Source of the DNA: Welwitschia mirabilis
Taxonomy: Eukaryota; Gnetophyta; Gnetopsida; Welwitschiales
Length of the DNA: 64,000 nt
Direction of reading: 5' to 3'
NCBI GenBank assembly: GCA_051453625.1
Contig: JBOZIK010000001.1
Location: forward strand, 261,937,229-262,001,228
The notes under the pieces are model-generated. The model saw only the letters and a list, made by a program, of their open reading frames with translations, did not search any database and was not told the origin of the DNA. The translations under genes were made by a program, and so were the position numbers. Below are positions 1 to 12,753 of this stretch, one piece after another. Positions within the stretch are counted from its first letter, which is position 1; each line of letters begins with the position of its first letter.

Positions 1-1990
1 TTATTTGATCTTATTAAATCCTTTTATCAAAAGAGCATTTGAAAAATTTTAAAAGAACATCTTTCCATTTACAAATCTTTATGAGTTCCCTTGTAGCTTA
101 TGGAGTTCTAAGTTCACCATGCTCTCATTTCCTATTCAAGTACATTTATACAATTTTTTTTATAGGTTTCAACCTAGATAGTCTATTTTATTCATCTATA
201 GTTTTTTATTTCATGTGTGTTTATCCTTTTTCCTTTGGTTTTTCTAGTTTTCTTGGTTTTCTATGTGATTTTATTTTTTTTGGTCTTTTTCTTTTCTAAA
301 TTGCTACCTAAATGATCATATTTAACCCTACCTTTTTAGATTGACTTTATTTTTTTTTAAATCTCTTTGATGCATCATTGTTCACCTAGTGATCTAAATA
401 ATACCGGGTAGATGACAGACTAATTTGTTTTGAGAGTAGCCCTAAGGCTATTATCTAGATGATGCGATCAGATGACAGTGCAATAACACCATGATATAAA
501 CAATTTTTCCTTATTTTCTCTTATTTTTTATCATTTTTATCCATTTATTTGAGAGATGATAACTCCTCTAGCTAGCATCAACATTCAAGAAATTGTTCCA
601 CTCAATTTTGCTACTAGTTTTGTGAGTTTTCATTAGATTTATAAAAATGAGGTATGTTTCTTTCTCCTCCAATTTTTCATTTTTTTCCTTTGATTTTTTA
701 GCCTTTTGACTTGCAGTTTTCATATATATCATTTAGTTTTTCATGCTCTTCATTTTGGAACTTAAAGATTTGGATTTCACTATGTATCTTTTGAGTTATG
801 ATCATATTTTTAATATTACAAGGTATTTTTAGATTTTTACCTTTTACACTCATTTTCTCGCAAATCATAGATTGAAAAATAGTGGTCCTTTAGAAAAAAT
901 CAANNNNNNNNNNNNNNNNNNNNNNNNNNNNNNNNNNNNNNNNNNNNNNNNNNNNNNNNNNNNNNNNNNNNNNNNNNNNNNNNNNNNNNNNNNNNNNNNN
1001 ATACTTTTCATGTTTTCTTCATTTTTCTCTCACATTTAGGTAATTTGGAATGCATTGCATCTTTTTTTTTAAGGAGAAATGTGTAGGACATATTTTCAAT
1101 ATTTTTGCTATTTTTCATTGATTTTAGGGGTCGTTATTGTGTATCCATGTAATGATTTAACGTGTCTCTCTATTTTTGCATGATATTTTTTGTGTTTTTA
1201 ATTGAGTAGGACACATACACATAGATCTAGATAGGTTAANNNNNNNNNNNNNNNNNNNNNNNNNNNNNNNNNNNNNNNNNNNNNNNNNNNNNNNNNNNNN
1301 NNNNNNNNNNNNNNNNNNNNNNATACAGACTACTAGTATTTATGTTGAGTGATATTTTGGAGACTTTATGCACCATATAGACCCTAAGGTAGGTTATATG
1401 TTAATAGATTTATAGCTCCATTAGATCACAAATGCACATGGTTTTCATTATGTATCAGAGATAAGATAATTTTATGATATCATGCACATGGAGAGGTGAC
1501 CTGATGCTCGTGGTTGGATTCAGGACATGATAGTCACCTTTGTTCAAGACCATGAGAGAGCTATTCTCCCATCCCACATTGTAGTTATTATAGATCTTAA
1601 AGGGCTTGTGAGTATAACTTCCATTCAACTAGTGGGATAGAGAAGCATCGAGCCTACAACGCTATTTTAGACATACCAGTTGACTTGATAACTGATTGAT
1701 AAGGGGTAAATATTATCTAATTAACTCCTACTTAAAGTATACTACATAGAGAACTAATTCATAACATCATTCCATCATTTCATGATAATTGTGCTATAGG
1801 GGCACATCTACAAATTCCGGTAGCTTTTTCTTAGGGGGAATAGATAGACTTACTAACTTTTATAAAGCTTGAAAAAGCAAAAAATTAATCATCTCCTCAA
1901 CTCAACACTTTTCTTATATGTAAAAAACACTTCTTTTATTATTATTTTTTGATTTACAAATGCATCAAGGAAAAAAGGTGAAGACTTACA
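1..1990 (+). mobile_element. E0: 3'-end fragment of an Athila/Tat-type Ty3/gypsy element
   Basis: This stretch matches, in reverse complement and in the same order, the 3' non-coding region plus ORF-X of element E1 (about 16,300 down to 13,700). For example, 120-240 pairs with about 16,150-16,040, and 1,001-1,239 pairs with about 14,940-14,700. It therefore lies on the plus strand and is the part of the element between pol and the 3' LTR. Degenerate copies of the family's palindromic TCATCT/AGATGA motif lie at about 381-416 and 447-480. No LTR, primer site or pol is seen, and the element runs off the left edge. N runs at 904-1,000 and 1,240-1,322 interrupt it, and homology fades before the N run at 2,021-2,032. 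Family assignment follows from E1 and is fairly secure; the ends are approximate. Confidence 0.6.
1323..1990 (+). pseudogene. ORF-X remnant of E0 (possible plant-transposon-protein-like domain)
   Basis: Stop-broken plus-strand reading with clear peptide similarity to ORF-X of E1. Visible pieces are SIYVE followed by DFMHHID, then ITNAHGFHYVSEIR, FYDIMHMER and IQDMIVTFVQDHERAILPS, then IVVIIDLKGL. A later piece near 1,760-1,860 reads IHNIIPSFHDN and ends in LLTFIKLEKA. E1 has the same blocks in the same order at 14,600-13,900, so a protein was once encoded. The spacing of FYD, the V-F/hydrophobic block and the downstream blocks recalls the 'putative plant transposon protein' domain found in some Athila-like elements, but I cannot confirm that. 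The 5' end is lost in the N run at 1,240-1,322. Confidence 0.5.
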
Positions 1991-2032
1991 AGAGAATACC
2001 TGCACATAATCATACATGAANNNNNNNNNNNN

Positions 2033-3292
2033 TAAAATAAAAAAAATAAATGAATTTAAATGCTAAATGATAGTTGTAGAAGACATATGAGAATAAGTCT
2101 AGAAATGAAATTGTGAATTCTTCCATAATTCTTTCTATTTATTAAAGATCACTAGTCTCAAGTGAGAACACTAATAGTACTTATGTGCATCCTTCATGAA
2201 AGCTTTCTATGTGTTTTAAAGATCCTTTTTAAGATCTTGTAACCTCTTAGTAAGAATAAAAAGGATATTTTTTAATGAAACAAGTATTGTTTTACATGAT
2301 AATCCATTGCAAAGCTAGGAATTAGAATAAATTTAAAAGAGATGGAAATCAAAACCTCAAATCCCAATTTCTCTACTAACATTGTCTTGTCAGCATTTTT
2401 TTAAAAACTGAGATCTAAATAAAAACAAATAAAAAAAGAAAATACTTTTCTCTTTTACATTTTTTTCCTCATCCACTATTTTTTCTTTCTCAAGTTCTTT
2501 ATTCTCTTTAATTTGTAGGTCTAAGAAATAACCTTTTTCTTCCAAATCTCTTTGCCAAATCCCTTAGCTATTCCATTCTAAATTAGATCTTACACTTGGG
2601 AAATCATAAAAAATCATAATTTCACAAAAAAATCAAAAGCATAAAATATAGAAAATATTTAAAAATAAAAGAAACATTCTTTAAATTATAAAATAAAAAG
2701 AAGACAATTTAGTAAGGGAGGGAATGAAAGTAAAAAAAAATGTTAATTAAGACTGTATCTTTTACAAGTAGATTAAGAGAGGTTACCAATAAGTAATATG
2801 ATCTTCATCATGCTCTCTAATATCAAATTGTTAGTTTCAAGCAAACATCATGAATGTATCAGAGAATCTTAATGGATAAGAAGAATGGAACCCATTGGAT
2901 TATGCCTCAAAACTAGCTCTATAATTGCATTATTTCTCTAGAAATTTATTATATTAAATTTTTCCAACCTAGCACCAATTACCTTCTAATATTAAAATGC
3001 TACATCCCAACATATGTGGGTTTAATGTTACTCAATCTTATAATAAAACAAACATAATGCATGTGGGATTATGTAATTTACTTTAAAGTAAACATAAAAT
3101 TTCTAGGATGTTGTTTAGAATTTACAACATCTTATCTTTGTATGTTTTAAAATGTTTTATAGATGAAATAAAAAAGGAAGTAAATACATAAGTAAAATTC
3201 TCAATGATATTATAAAGGATAATAATATTCTTTTATTAAAATTTATGTACTATTTATGTATTTATAACTAGGGTTTTATTTTAAACCTTCTA
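2033..3292. other. AT-rich stretch with no recognised feature
   Basis: Both strands show only short frames full of stops and A- or T-runs. No TE protein motif, LTR border or RNA gene was recognised. The short N run at 2,021-2,032 lies at its left edge. Confidence 0.5.
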
Positions 3293-3592
3293 ATGATATT
3301 ATAACTTTTTCATTGAAAATCGAAATGTTAATGGTAAGAATATTTTAAAATGGAAGAATATGTTATCATGTTTTCTTGTTATTTGATACATTACTACTTG
3401 ATTATTATAAATTAATAAAAGAAATATTATTGACTTATTTTAAAAGAAAATACCCCTTACTAGTATTAATTCCTAAATTATTGGGTAATACCTTAATTAT
3501 TATTAAATATTTAAGGATTTTAGAATGTAGAATTATAATATATTCTTAATATATAAATATTATTTAAAAATATCACTATGATATGATAAACC
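3293..3592. repeat. Direct repeat copy 1 (candidate short LTR)
   Basis: About 300 bp that align loosely with 5,329-5,632 in the same orientation. Shared blocks include TTAAAATGGAAGAATATGTT against TGTAAAATGGAAAAATATGT, then TTTCTTGTTATTTGATA in both. Near the end, AATATATAAATATTATTTAAAAATA pairs with AGTATATAAATATTGTTTTAAAAATA. Identity is perhaps 65% by eye. Two such copies around 1.7 kb could be LTRs of a small non-autonomous element, but no primer site or purine tract was found. Confidence 0.35.
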
Positions 3593-5328
3593 CCCCTTTT
3601 TCTAAAATAAATGTCTTAATTAATTATTTTTAGTTATTAAACTTACTTAGAGGATTTAATATAGGATTGATTTAGAAGTAGTAATAACATCACCACCAAG
3701 ATTTGATTATATAGAGTAATTGATGATTTATTAAAATTATCATAAAATATAATATCCCTTTTAAATACACCCACCTAACGTTGATGAATCTTTGCTTTAT
3801 AAGTAATCTAAGTAATACTTATTTATAGATTCCATGGTTAGTTTAACTTAATACACCCTCTAATCCCATTAAGTAGTTTTATCTTTGTATTTGTTATAAG
3901 AGATTTCTTATATTAAAAAAAAATGTCGTCATTATTTTTTTAGAGGGTAAGCTAGGTAGGTGGGTATGTGTCATGCAGCCACTTAGTAGTACTTGGACTA
4001 ATGCAAATTATATGTCCTATCAGTGTAAGTGCTTAAACTTAGGATCTCATGTTTAGTATGTATACTAACTTCATCATTATGAAAATTAATAGTGGATAAA
4101 ATGATATTAATTATTATTATAATAATATATTACTATTATCTTGATAACTCTAACCATGATTTTATAAATGTAAATTATCATTATATTTTATTATTATTTT
4201 ATATGTTTTATTATTATTTTATAATTATAAATTACCACTATTATTAGAGGATGGTTAAAATTGAAAATTATAGTAATAGTACATTCTTTTAGAAGTAGAA
4301 CATTATGGATGTACAGAGTCAGAGGTAAATGTAACTATGCTTGCAATAAGGCAATTATATTCCATATTCAAAAGTGACATGTCATTCTACGTCAACTAAC
4401 TTAATATAGTAATTTATCTAACATTTTCATTAACTATAACATTATTACTTTTGCTAACATGATTACCAAATAAAGATCTAACTTATTTCACAGTAAAAAT
4501 CATTACGAATAGTACAAAACCTCTAGTAACCTACTATAGATTCTTATAAGTATTAAAATTCCATAATATGTGATGTTTTTCATTATTATTCTAATGTCTG
4601 TTAGTAACTCAACAAAACTTCCAAAGTTTTAGATTTGGTGTAGTTTATAGAGAGCCTTAAATGAATCATAATAGGAAAGATAATTAAATTAAATAAAATA
4701 TTAACATTTTATTTAAATTATCTTACTCTTTATGTAGGTGCATGAGACACGTAGCATTTCATAATGTTAACATTAGAGATAAACTTTAATACTAGAAAAA
4801 TGTCTTGCAACTATTTCACATTTTTACTGGCATGGATGATGATCTTGTGATTATCAAGGATGATGGATTTCTTAGACTTTACTACCTAGAAGAGATGATA
4901 ATACCATCTAAGATTTTTCTTTCTTTCTTTTATTTTATTTTTTTAATGTTTTACATAAGGGAAAAAGATATGCTTTAGTGAACTTATGAAGTCTATCTTG
5001 AGTTTTCTCTTAATTACACATACTACATTATTAGGGTATTTGAGTTTAGATTTAGGAAGGACTACAGTGACTATAATTTAGTTAGATTAGTCCTCCTAAT
5101 TTCCTTCATAATTGAATATTTGATATGCTTCATTTTATCATTTGTAGTTAAGTAATGATGAGTTAACATTGTAATTTATATTATTATACATGAGAATGTA
5201 GGCTGAAAACAAGATGATAAACATTATTATCATTCTTAGTTCCTTTCTCTAGTATTAAAGTTTTCTAGAATATTAATTTCTCTTATTTAAAATCTTTTAT
5301 TTTGCATGATAGTTTGTTTCCAACAAGG
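3593..5328. other. Interior between the two direct repeats; no gene seen
   Basis: AT-rich sequence with no recognisable protein motif on either strand. If the flanking repeats are LTRs, this is the interior of a small non-coding element. Otherwise it is plain intergenic DNA. Confidence 0.35.
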
Positions 5329-5632
5329 ACGTGATACTAGTTATAACATTTTTACATTAGACATTAATAATCATGATATTGTAAAATGGAAAAATATGTT
5401 TTTAGTGTTTCTTGTTATTTGATATGTCACATTTCTACCATTATAAATCAACACATTGATTCTAATTAATTTTTCAAGAGACATGTTTTCTTACTAGGAC
5501 TATTTAATCAATAAATGATTAGTAGCTTAGTTATTAATTAAATTATTTTTAGTATTTAGTTATTAATAATTACAATAGATTATTAGTATATAAATATTGT
5601 TTTAAAAATACTACTAAGAATGTGATACCTTA
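5329..5632. repeat. Direct repeat copy 2 (candidate short LTR)
   Basis: Second copy of the repeat at 3,293-3,592, with the same order of conserved blocks. It begins near GTGATACTAG and ends near AATGTGATACC. The copies are too diverged for exact borders by eye. Confidence 0.35.
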
Positions 5633-6839
5633 GGAGTAAACTTATTGCATAAAATTGAACACCATTGGGCTTTAATCCATTTATAAATTTTGAAAGGTTA
5701 TGATTTTAACATAATTATGATTTTAACATAATGGTAATGTAAAATGAAAAAGTAAATAATTTTGGTGAATTTGTAGTACTTGTGAAGAAATTGTAGCTAA
5801 TTCTAAATGTAAAATGTGATGTGTTTAAACTTCACTCAAAGATAACGCTCCATTAAAATGTCTATAACTTAATTTCTTAATGTAAAATATCCAATAATAA
5901 GAAATATAATTTCAATCAATTAATATATCATTTAGTCCTTTGTCAAAATATGTTTTATAATGTTATGAAATACTAGATTAATTATTGTATTATATGGATT
6001 AGAGATGAATTATATACATGTAATATTTAAAGTCTTTTATTTCAAAGATCTAATTTTTTTTAAAAATGTGTACTATTTAAATAACCTCTTATTTTGATTT
6101 TTATGATTGATTTCATTCTAGTTTAGATATGAATCTGTCAATATGTTTTATTATTTTAATATTTGAGAGATATGTCAAATATTAGAGATGTTAAATACCT
6201 TATTATGTTTTCATTAAATGAATTATATAGAAATAAAGATATGATATCTAGAAATGATATGAAAGGTGACAAAATATAAGAATATTTGGTATAGCATTAA
6301 GTTTTAGAATTCCTTTTTCAACATTCTAGATTTTATAGTAATAGGGTTGCATTATTGAAATTTTCAATCATTAAAATTCATTTCATTAGTTGTATTATTA
6401 GATATTTTAATATTTTGAACATCTTGATGATAGAAGTCTTAGTTTTATCTCTTCATTCTTATGAGATACATGCTTGTCTTTGGTTTAACATGAAATTTTA
6501 ATTGCATGATGTTATTGATCATGATTAGTATTATTATTATAATATTTTAACTATGCTTCCTTTCTACCTTGGAGGTAGTTATTAAAACCTTATTTAGGTG
6601 CTTTCCCATTCTTAGTTATCTAATCATTTTCCTATTTTAGTTAATCTACTCATGTGCACTCGAAGTCATAGAGATGTGCATAATTCTTCTATTTTTAACA
6701 TTATGTTATGAAAATCTCAAAACTTTAATAATATTTTCATTTAATCTTGAAATGTTGTTTCAAGATCTTATGACTTTTTAAGATACTTTTTGGTTTTAAA
6801 AAAAAAAATTTAGAATACAATAATTAGCTAGAGTGATTT
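5633..6839. other. AT-rich stretch with no recognised feature
   Basis: No open frame or motif could be assigned. LINE A begins to be recognisable near 6,840, and an endonuclease domain that should precede it was not found here, so LINE A is probably 5' truncated or decayed beyond recognition. Confidence 0.4.
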
Positions 6840-9790
6840 GTAAAAATTTCAAGATTAAGCAATAAGACATTTAAAACTAAACCCTAGAAATTTGGCTTGG
6901 CTTCAAGATAAATATTCATGGTCTTATTCAAATAAAAATATCCACCTTGTATAATAAAATAGATTATAATTAAAAGAAATTAAGCATTATCATGTCATAT
7001 ATAGTTAGTTAAAAGCTAGATTGCAATGGCTTCAAGTTGAAAATTCTTTTTGCAAAGAATATTTTAACATATTTGAGGGAATATACTTTCATACTATTAT
7101 TAATAAACTTTGAGAAGATGATTAATCCTTTACTTATTATAAAAGATTTGTAATTTTATTTCAAAAATCTATAGGAAATTTTGGTTAGTAATTTCATCTC
7201 TCCAAGTCATTTAGATATGGTTTTTTAGGTAGTTCTTCATCTTTTTATTCATATATTGACAGATAATTCTTTACTTTATATTAAAGATTTACATTAAGAT
7301 TTATGGAATATACCACATGATACCACTTTAGGAATTAATGGTTTTCAAGTTGAGCTTTAGAAGGGGATTAATACTTTTTAGGTGTAGACATTTTAAAGGT
7401 TTATAAGAAAGTCATTCAAGCTATTTCCATAGGATAATGAATCAATGAAGAAATTCTTAAATTAATTTCTAAGTGAGATAGTAATTTATCTATGAATAAC
7501 TAATGATCTATTACTTTATTATCTATTCTTTACAAGATTATAACTAAAGCATTTGAAAATCAAGTTAAGCATTTTCTTGATCAGTTAGTGCTAGAAGAAT
7601 AAATAGGCTTATATACTAGAAGATATATTCTTGAAAATATTTTAACTAGCATTAAAGTTCTTAAATAGCATTTTATAAGGATTTTAACAAAATAAACTAG
7701 GCATATCTTTTTAGTTATGTCATTAATTTATTTAGCATATCAAGCTTTTTTTTTTAATAATGAATTCACTATGATTTTAGTAAATGATACTAGATCTAAT
7801 GCCTTTATTTTGCAATTCTATATAATAACATTTCCTTTTTTGTCCTGTTTTTTTTAAATTATAGATTTGACTGGACTAGCTCACTTTCACTGATATTTTA
7901 AGAGTGATGATTTATTATAAGTAATTGATTTAATAGATAGGAAAATATAGTTTCTTTTAAGTAATATGTTGATGATATCTTTTCAAGATTATAACACATA
8001 ACCAATAACATCAACACTTCTTAGTCTACTATTAAGACATTTTACATAGCTCATTATTTCAAAGTTAATAAAAATAAGTGTAATATTATTACTAGCTAGT
8101 ATCATAGTATTAATGATTAAAATTTATATATGCTAGTTACTTAGATTCAACTAGAAGACCCATTTAGAGTATTAGAAATTTTTATTTCTATTGCAATCTT
8201 GTGAGATGCATATTAGAAGCCAGTGCATTAGAAAATTAAGGATAAAACTATGAAATGAAATAATAAAACATTTACCTTATTAGGGCATTAATTATTAGTA
8301 AAAAAATTATTTTACTAATTCTGGTTTATTTTTCAAGCTTTATGATTCCTTCAGCTAATGCTTTTCATATGTGTACATCTAGCCTTTCTAATTTATTATG
8401 ACATACTCAACCTACCGAAAAATAATTTCATAAACTTTCTTGAAAAAATTATATTCTTTAAATTTAGTCTATTGATCTTGGAATTATATGTGTATGTAAG
8501 AAAAATATTGTTTTTTATGCTTAACATAGTCCTCAATCATGGAAAGAAATTTTAACTATAACTATACATGGCATTCAAATAGATTAAGTCGCCTTAGATA
8601 TTTCCAATCCTATGTATATTTTATTTAACTAAAAAGTAAATAATATAAATAGGGATGATTTTTTTAATTTTAATTTTATGAAATTATTGGTTGAAGTGCA
8701 GATCTTGGTTAAAATTCATTAGTTTCCTTGAGATAAATGTATTATTACTAGGCTTCTAGTTTTGGAAAATATTTACTTTAATATAAGACATGTTCATGGA
8801 TAATGAGTTAATAGTATAAAGGAAAATAATTTATCTTATATAATAATTTTAAAATTTGAAATGCTTATGTTATGCTTACTTTTATCTAGCCTTACATTTG
8901 TGTGCAATTGTAATCTTTTTGAATAGTTGATTAATCTTCCATAGCCTATGAATCTCTTGGATTTAAGTCCTTGGAAAAATCAAAGCATAGTAAATCTTTC
9001 AATTAAAGACATCTGTACTTTTCTTTTAAGATTTTAATAAACTAAAGCTTAAATAACATTGTTAATTGAACAAAAATATTTAAGAGGATCTAGAATGCTT
9101 AAAACTATGCCATGTTTAATATTTTCATTTGATTATATTCTAGCTAGGATTTACCACTTAGTGAACATTTTCTATACTTTTATAATTATAAAGTTAATTG
9201 TCTAATATGTGGAAGAATAAATTATTTTTTATAAGTTCTATCTAAATGTGTTTGAACTAAAAATTGAGCTACATAATTTATAGTGTGACTTTAAATAAAT
9301 TTTCTTAATTTTCCAACTAATGTATAATGGGGTTATTAATAATAGAATAGAAAAAATGAATTTTTTTTGTACTTCCAATCTTTATATGAGATTTGAAAGA
9401 TGAAATTCTTCAAAATGTTTTAAGATGGCAATGTAAAAAATCATTCAGAAGACATCATTCTTAAATCTCTATCTATGGCTTAAATTTAACTCATGTCATA
9501 AAATTAGAAAATTCTTTTAAAGGCTTGATATTTTAATCTTTTGATAGAATCTTTTATAGAAACTAAATCTTAAAATTGATTACATTTTTTATGTATTATT
9601 TTATTTCTTAATATTCTTTAGTTTTAGTTGTTTAGGTTTTTAAGTCTTATCTCTCTCTATTATGTTTATTTTATCTAAAAGAAGTATTTGCTAAAGTAAG
9701 ATATTGAAAGATTTCTCCTCACCTCTCTCTATAGCCTTTTGTATACATCTCCATTGCTTTAATGAAATACCTATTTCTTCATGTAATTCT
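6840..9790 (+). mobile_element. LINE A: L1-like non-LTR retrotransposon remnant, 5' truncated
   Basis: A plus-strand L1-like ORF2 remnant. From left to right I see a pre-RT block near 7,020-7,110 (QWLQVENSFCKEYFNIFEG), an RT domain at about 7,511-8,090, and a thumb-like block near 8,290-8,420 (ALIISKKIILL, then NAFHMCTSSLSNLL). A weak zinc-finger-RVT-like block follows near 9,130-9,300 (ILARIYHLV and a following C/E-rich stretch). The sequence then ends with a T-rich 3' UTR finishing near CATTGCTTTAATGAAATACC, the sort of tail plant L1 elements show. Frames shift often and stops are many. No poly-A tail or target duplication was found. Confidence 0.6.
7511..8090 (+). pseudogene. LINE A reverse transcriptase remnant
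   Basis: RT of the non-LTR type, which would copy its own RNA at the nick made by the element's endonuclease. One frame reads LLSILYKIITKAFENQVKHF, then EE-IG with RRYILENILTS, fitting the conserved LINE block that covers the 'RPISL...EEQ.GF..GR.I..NI' region. The catalytic box is intact as YVDDIF at about 7,964-7,981, followed by FKVNKNKCNII, which fits the 'LKIN..K' block. Several TAG/TAA codons stand where Gln would be expected, so C-to-T decay has broken it. L1-like identity is secure at the RT level; the clade is not. Confidence 0.65.
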
Positions 9791-10479
9791 TTTAGACATT
9801 ATTATTCTGAAAGGGTAAATTTTTAAAATTATTTTATTAATGTATCAAAAAATTTGTAAATAACTTTAAAGTAAAATTAACATATCATTTCTAGTAGTAT
9901 CAAAATAATTTTGAATTTGTTTTAAATACTTGTTTTATTTTAAAATAATATAAAAGTACTATTTTAATTTCTCACTATTTTTAATTAAAAAATTAAATAA
10001 TTCTAACAATCAGTCATAATGCATAAAGAACATGCATATATTATGTTCTATATAAGACATAATATTATATGCTAGTCTAGCTTTTCCATAAAAGAAATTT
10101 AAAGAGCCAAGATATAATAGTAGAAAGATAATATAAATTTAAATAAAATACTGTAAATTATGAGATGGTTGAATAACACTTAAATATTTCATAAAAATAT
10201 CATCTTAATTTGTTACACATATCATGTATATTCATTTTCCAAAAAATCAATTTCAATAATTAAATATTAAAATAAGTGATATTTTAATTAAGAGACATCC
10301 TAATAGTAGATTAGTTTTTTCATCTCTTTATAGTTGTGGTTATCATTATTCTATAATTATAAGTCTAACTATTTGAAAAGTCTTACTATTAACTATTAGT
10401 GAAATTCACTTATATGATTTTGAATAGGTAAGTGATTATTAGTTAAATTTTAGAAAATAGTTTTTTAAATGGATTGATG
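9791..10479. other. AT-rich spacer between LINE A and LINE B
   Basis: No motif or repeat partner was recognised on either strand. Confidence 0.4.
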
Positions 10480-11638
10480 GATGACTCTGGTTTTTCTCAT
10501 TAAGGAGCATTTGGGTACATACTAATAATCCTTCTTTGAAATATTTAGTAAAACTATACATTATTGTGGATAACTTTAAAGACATATGTAATTAGTTTTA
10601 TGGGGGGATAATAATAGGATCTTTGTTGATAATGTACCAACTTATAAATACTTATGAATATGGATTAAGGCTACATCAAAGAGTAAAGGTTATAATGTGC
10701 TATTATTTTATAATTTATTAAATTATTATTACCTATTTTAGTTTCATGAGTTTCTACCATGTGTGAGATAGGTTTTTATAGTCTATGATACATAAAAGGT
10801 AATTTATTGGTGTTTTCTTCATAAAACAGAAACTTTAAGGTCTTTAATGCTAAAGAAGTAGTTATTGTTATGTGGGTTAAGATTCCAAATATTTTTATTA
10901 ATTTATGTTATTTTTAAAAATAGGTTACTAAAAAAGATAGGATCTACATTAAATAAGACCATCTTCGATATGAAAATGCTACAATTGATAAAAGGATTTA
11001 TGTTTAAGTTAATCTTAAGGAATCTCTTCTAGACAAGATAGATATTAACATTTTGGAATTTCTGTATATTCTTTCTTTGATATTTTTAAATCTTATTAAT
11101 ACCTATTTTTACTATTAAGAGTTTGATCATAGAATTTGAAACTTTCCAAAACTTATGGCAAAGAATAAATAGTTTGTTAGACTAGAGAATCATGCTAATA
11201 ATAAAATACTAGAGTATACACCATGAACTATAAAGCTTATGAGATTAAATAAAACTACTATAAGAAATAAACTCATATTTAATCAAGATAATCAAAATAA
11301 GAAGTTTTCAATTCAATATATAGAAAAGGCAGTAAATAGGGAAAATCTTGCATTTACTAGAGAATAAATTTGGTAGACTATAACAATGAAAGAAAATTCT
11401 AGAAAAGTAAAGTTTGATGATGGTTATTCTAGAATAGATAAAGGTAGAGGTAGTAATAATATTAGATGATAATATCTAAGAAGAGTAGAATGCTTACAAG
11501 GAGGTATCCTTTATATTACTAATAATTAATTTTTATATTTTATTAAAAATGGAAATCAAACATTCTTTGAATGAATAATCATAATTTAAAGTAATTAGGT
11601 GAAGATGTAAGTATGAGTAAATCTATTCACATAATTCT
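10480..11638 (+). mobile_element. LINE B, 5' portion (ORF1), interrupted by E1
   Basis: Plus-strand ORF1 of an L1-like LINE (see the ORF1 entry). It stops at the target duplication of E1. ORF2 of a LINE in the same orientation begins just past the other end of E1 (27,332 onward). The simplest reading is one LINE split by E1 between ORF1 and ORF2. Confidence 0.5.
10780..11480 (+). pseudogene. LINE B ORF1 remnant (DUF4283-like plus zinc knuckle)
   Basis: Plant L1 ORF1 proteins carry a DUF4283 region followed by a CX2CX4HX4C zinc knuckle and bind element RNA. Here the frames read LLKKIGSTLNKTIF (fitting 'L..IGS.IGK...'), then NATIDKRIYV and NLKESLLDKIDI (fitting 'AR.CVEVDL...L...'). A knuckle-like string follows, YFYY-EFDHRI-NFPKLMAKNK, at about 11,100-11,170. 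Spacing of the knuckle is preserved, but Cys positions now read Tyr or Phe, which fits G-to-A and related changes. A Lys/Asn-rich tail follows to about 11,480. Frame shifts occur inside the DUF4283 part. Confidence 0.55.
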
Positions 11639-11643
11639 CTCAT
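11639..11643. repeat. Target-site duplication of E1, left copy (ctcat)
   Basis: CTCAT abuts the E1 LTR end at 11,644, and the same five bases follow the other LTR end at 27,326. Five bp is the usual duplication length for Ty3/gypsy integrases. Confidence 0.7.
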
Positions 11644-12736
11644 TATTACGGCACACATTTATGCAAAGTTTTTGGCCTAAGTAGAATCATATTAATGACA
11701 AATAACAATGAATAAAACAACATACTAATATATATGAGAGTTAACCCAAGTATTGTAATCCATCAAAAGTCAAAGTAGGAAATAAGACAATTTCTTTTAA
11801 AAGGATAATACTGGTAATCTAATCTATAAAAATAACTTGCAATGCATGAAAATGAAATGAAACACACTTGTGTGAAGCTAATTTTGAAAAGGAAACAACA
11901 ATGCACTTAATCTAAACTAATCAAGCAAAACCTTGACAAAGGTTTCCTACATAACCCATATCATAAGAGAAACTGTCATTGGATCTTAAGTAACATAAGT
12001 TATGAGGGAGAGAAACATTCATGCATTAAAGCCCAAAAAAGAAAATGTTTTGTATTAAAAATTACACTTTATTTGTGTTACAAAGTAACCGCACCTCAAT
12101 GGAGAAAATACCAACCAACACTAAGAAAATTTCCTTTTAGAGCTACATGATGATTCTCTAGCCCTTCGATCTCTTATTATGAGAATTTTAAAAGTAAACA
12201 AAGATGAGGAGGAGTCAAGGAGAAGATCTCTATTTATTGACTAAAGACACAAAACAACATAGATAGAAAGGCATGAGTAAACCATAATGATCAGACAAAG
12301 AGGAAATGAAAATACAAGTGGCAAAAGTTTGGTGAATGTTCAGTATGAGCATTACAATAGTGTCATCTAGCTGATGGTCTAGATGATTAAGGAGATGATG
12401 CCATCTCATAGTCAATCCACATCAGTTGTCAGTCAGACCTCAATCAACATCTAGTTCACGCAATAACCTATACTATTATTTGGAAAATGAGATGAATGAT
12501 GGCCTTTAATAATTATTTAATTATTGCATTAGCATTAATATTGTTGGATGTTATCATCATAAATACAAAGTATTCATATTTTCTTAGAATGCTGGTGAAC
12601 TATTAAGAGGATTGCATAGTTTCATTCTTTTCATCATAGCTCTTCATTATCATGGACATTAAGCATTTACCTATCTATTTACCTACAAAACAACTCAAAA
12701 TTTCCTATCAAATATGCGTAAGTTAACAGTGCAACA
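11644..12736 (-). repeat. E1 3' LTR
   Basis: About 1.09 kb that align along their whole length with 26,255-27,326 in the same orientation. Examples are the shared runs near 11,930 and 26,540 ('ccttgacaaaggtttcc') and near 12,220 and 26,830 ('ggagaagatctctatttattg'). The outer end (TATTACGGCACAC on the plus strand) and the inner end (GTGCAACA) are decayed versions of the TGTTGTG...CACAACA termini seen in the family. It contains two copies of the palindromic TCATCT/AGATGA motif (12,362-12,405 and about 12,470-12,500). Confidence 0.8.
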
Positions 12737-12753
12737 TATCCCTTCACTTAGCC
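12737..12753 (-). other. E1 polypurine tract
   Basis: Read on the minus strand this is GGCTAAGTGAAGGGATA, directly abutting the 3' LTR. E2 (49,191-49,207) and E3 (55,561-55,577) carry the same tract at the same place, which supports the LTR borders. It primes plus-strand DNA synthesis in LTR elements. Confidence 0.7.

Noticed and set aside
39-299. 86-codon hydrophobic, Phe-rich frame starting MKNFKRTSFHLQ
   Set aside because: It lies in T-rich DNA that matches the non-coding 3' region of E1. The hydrophobic look comes from T-rich codons.
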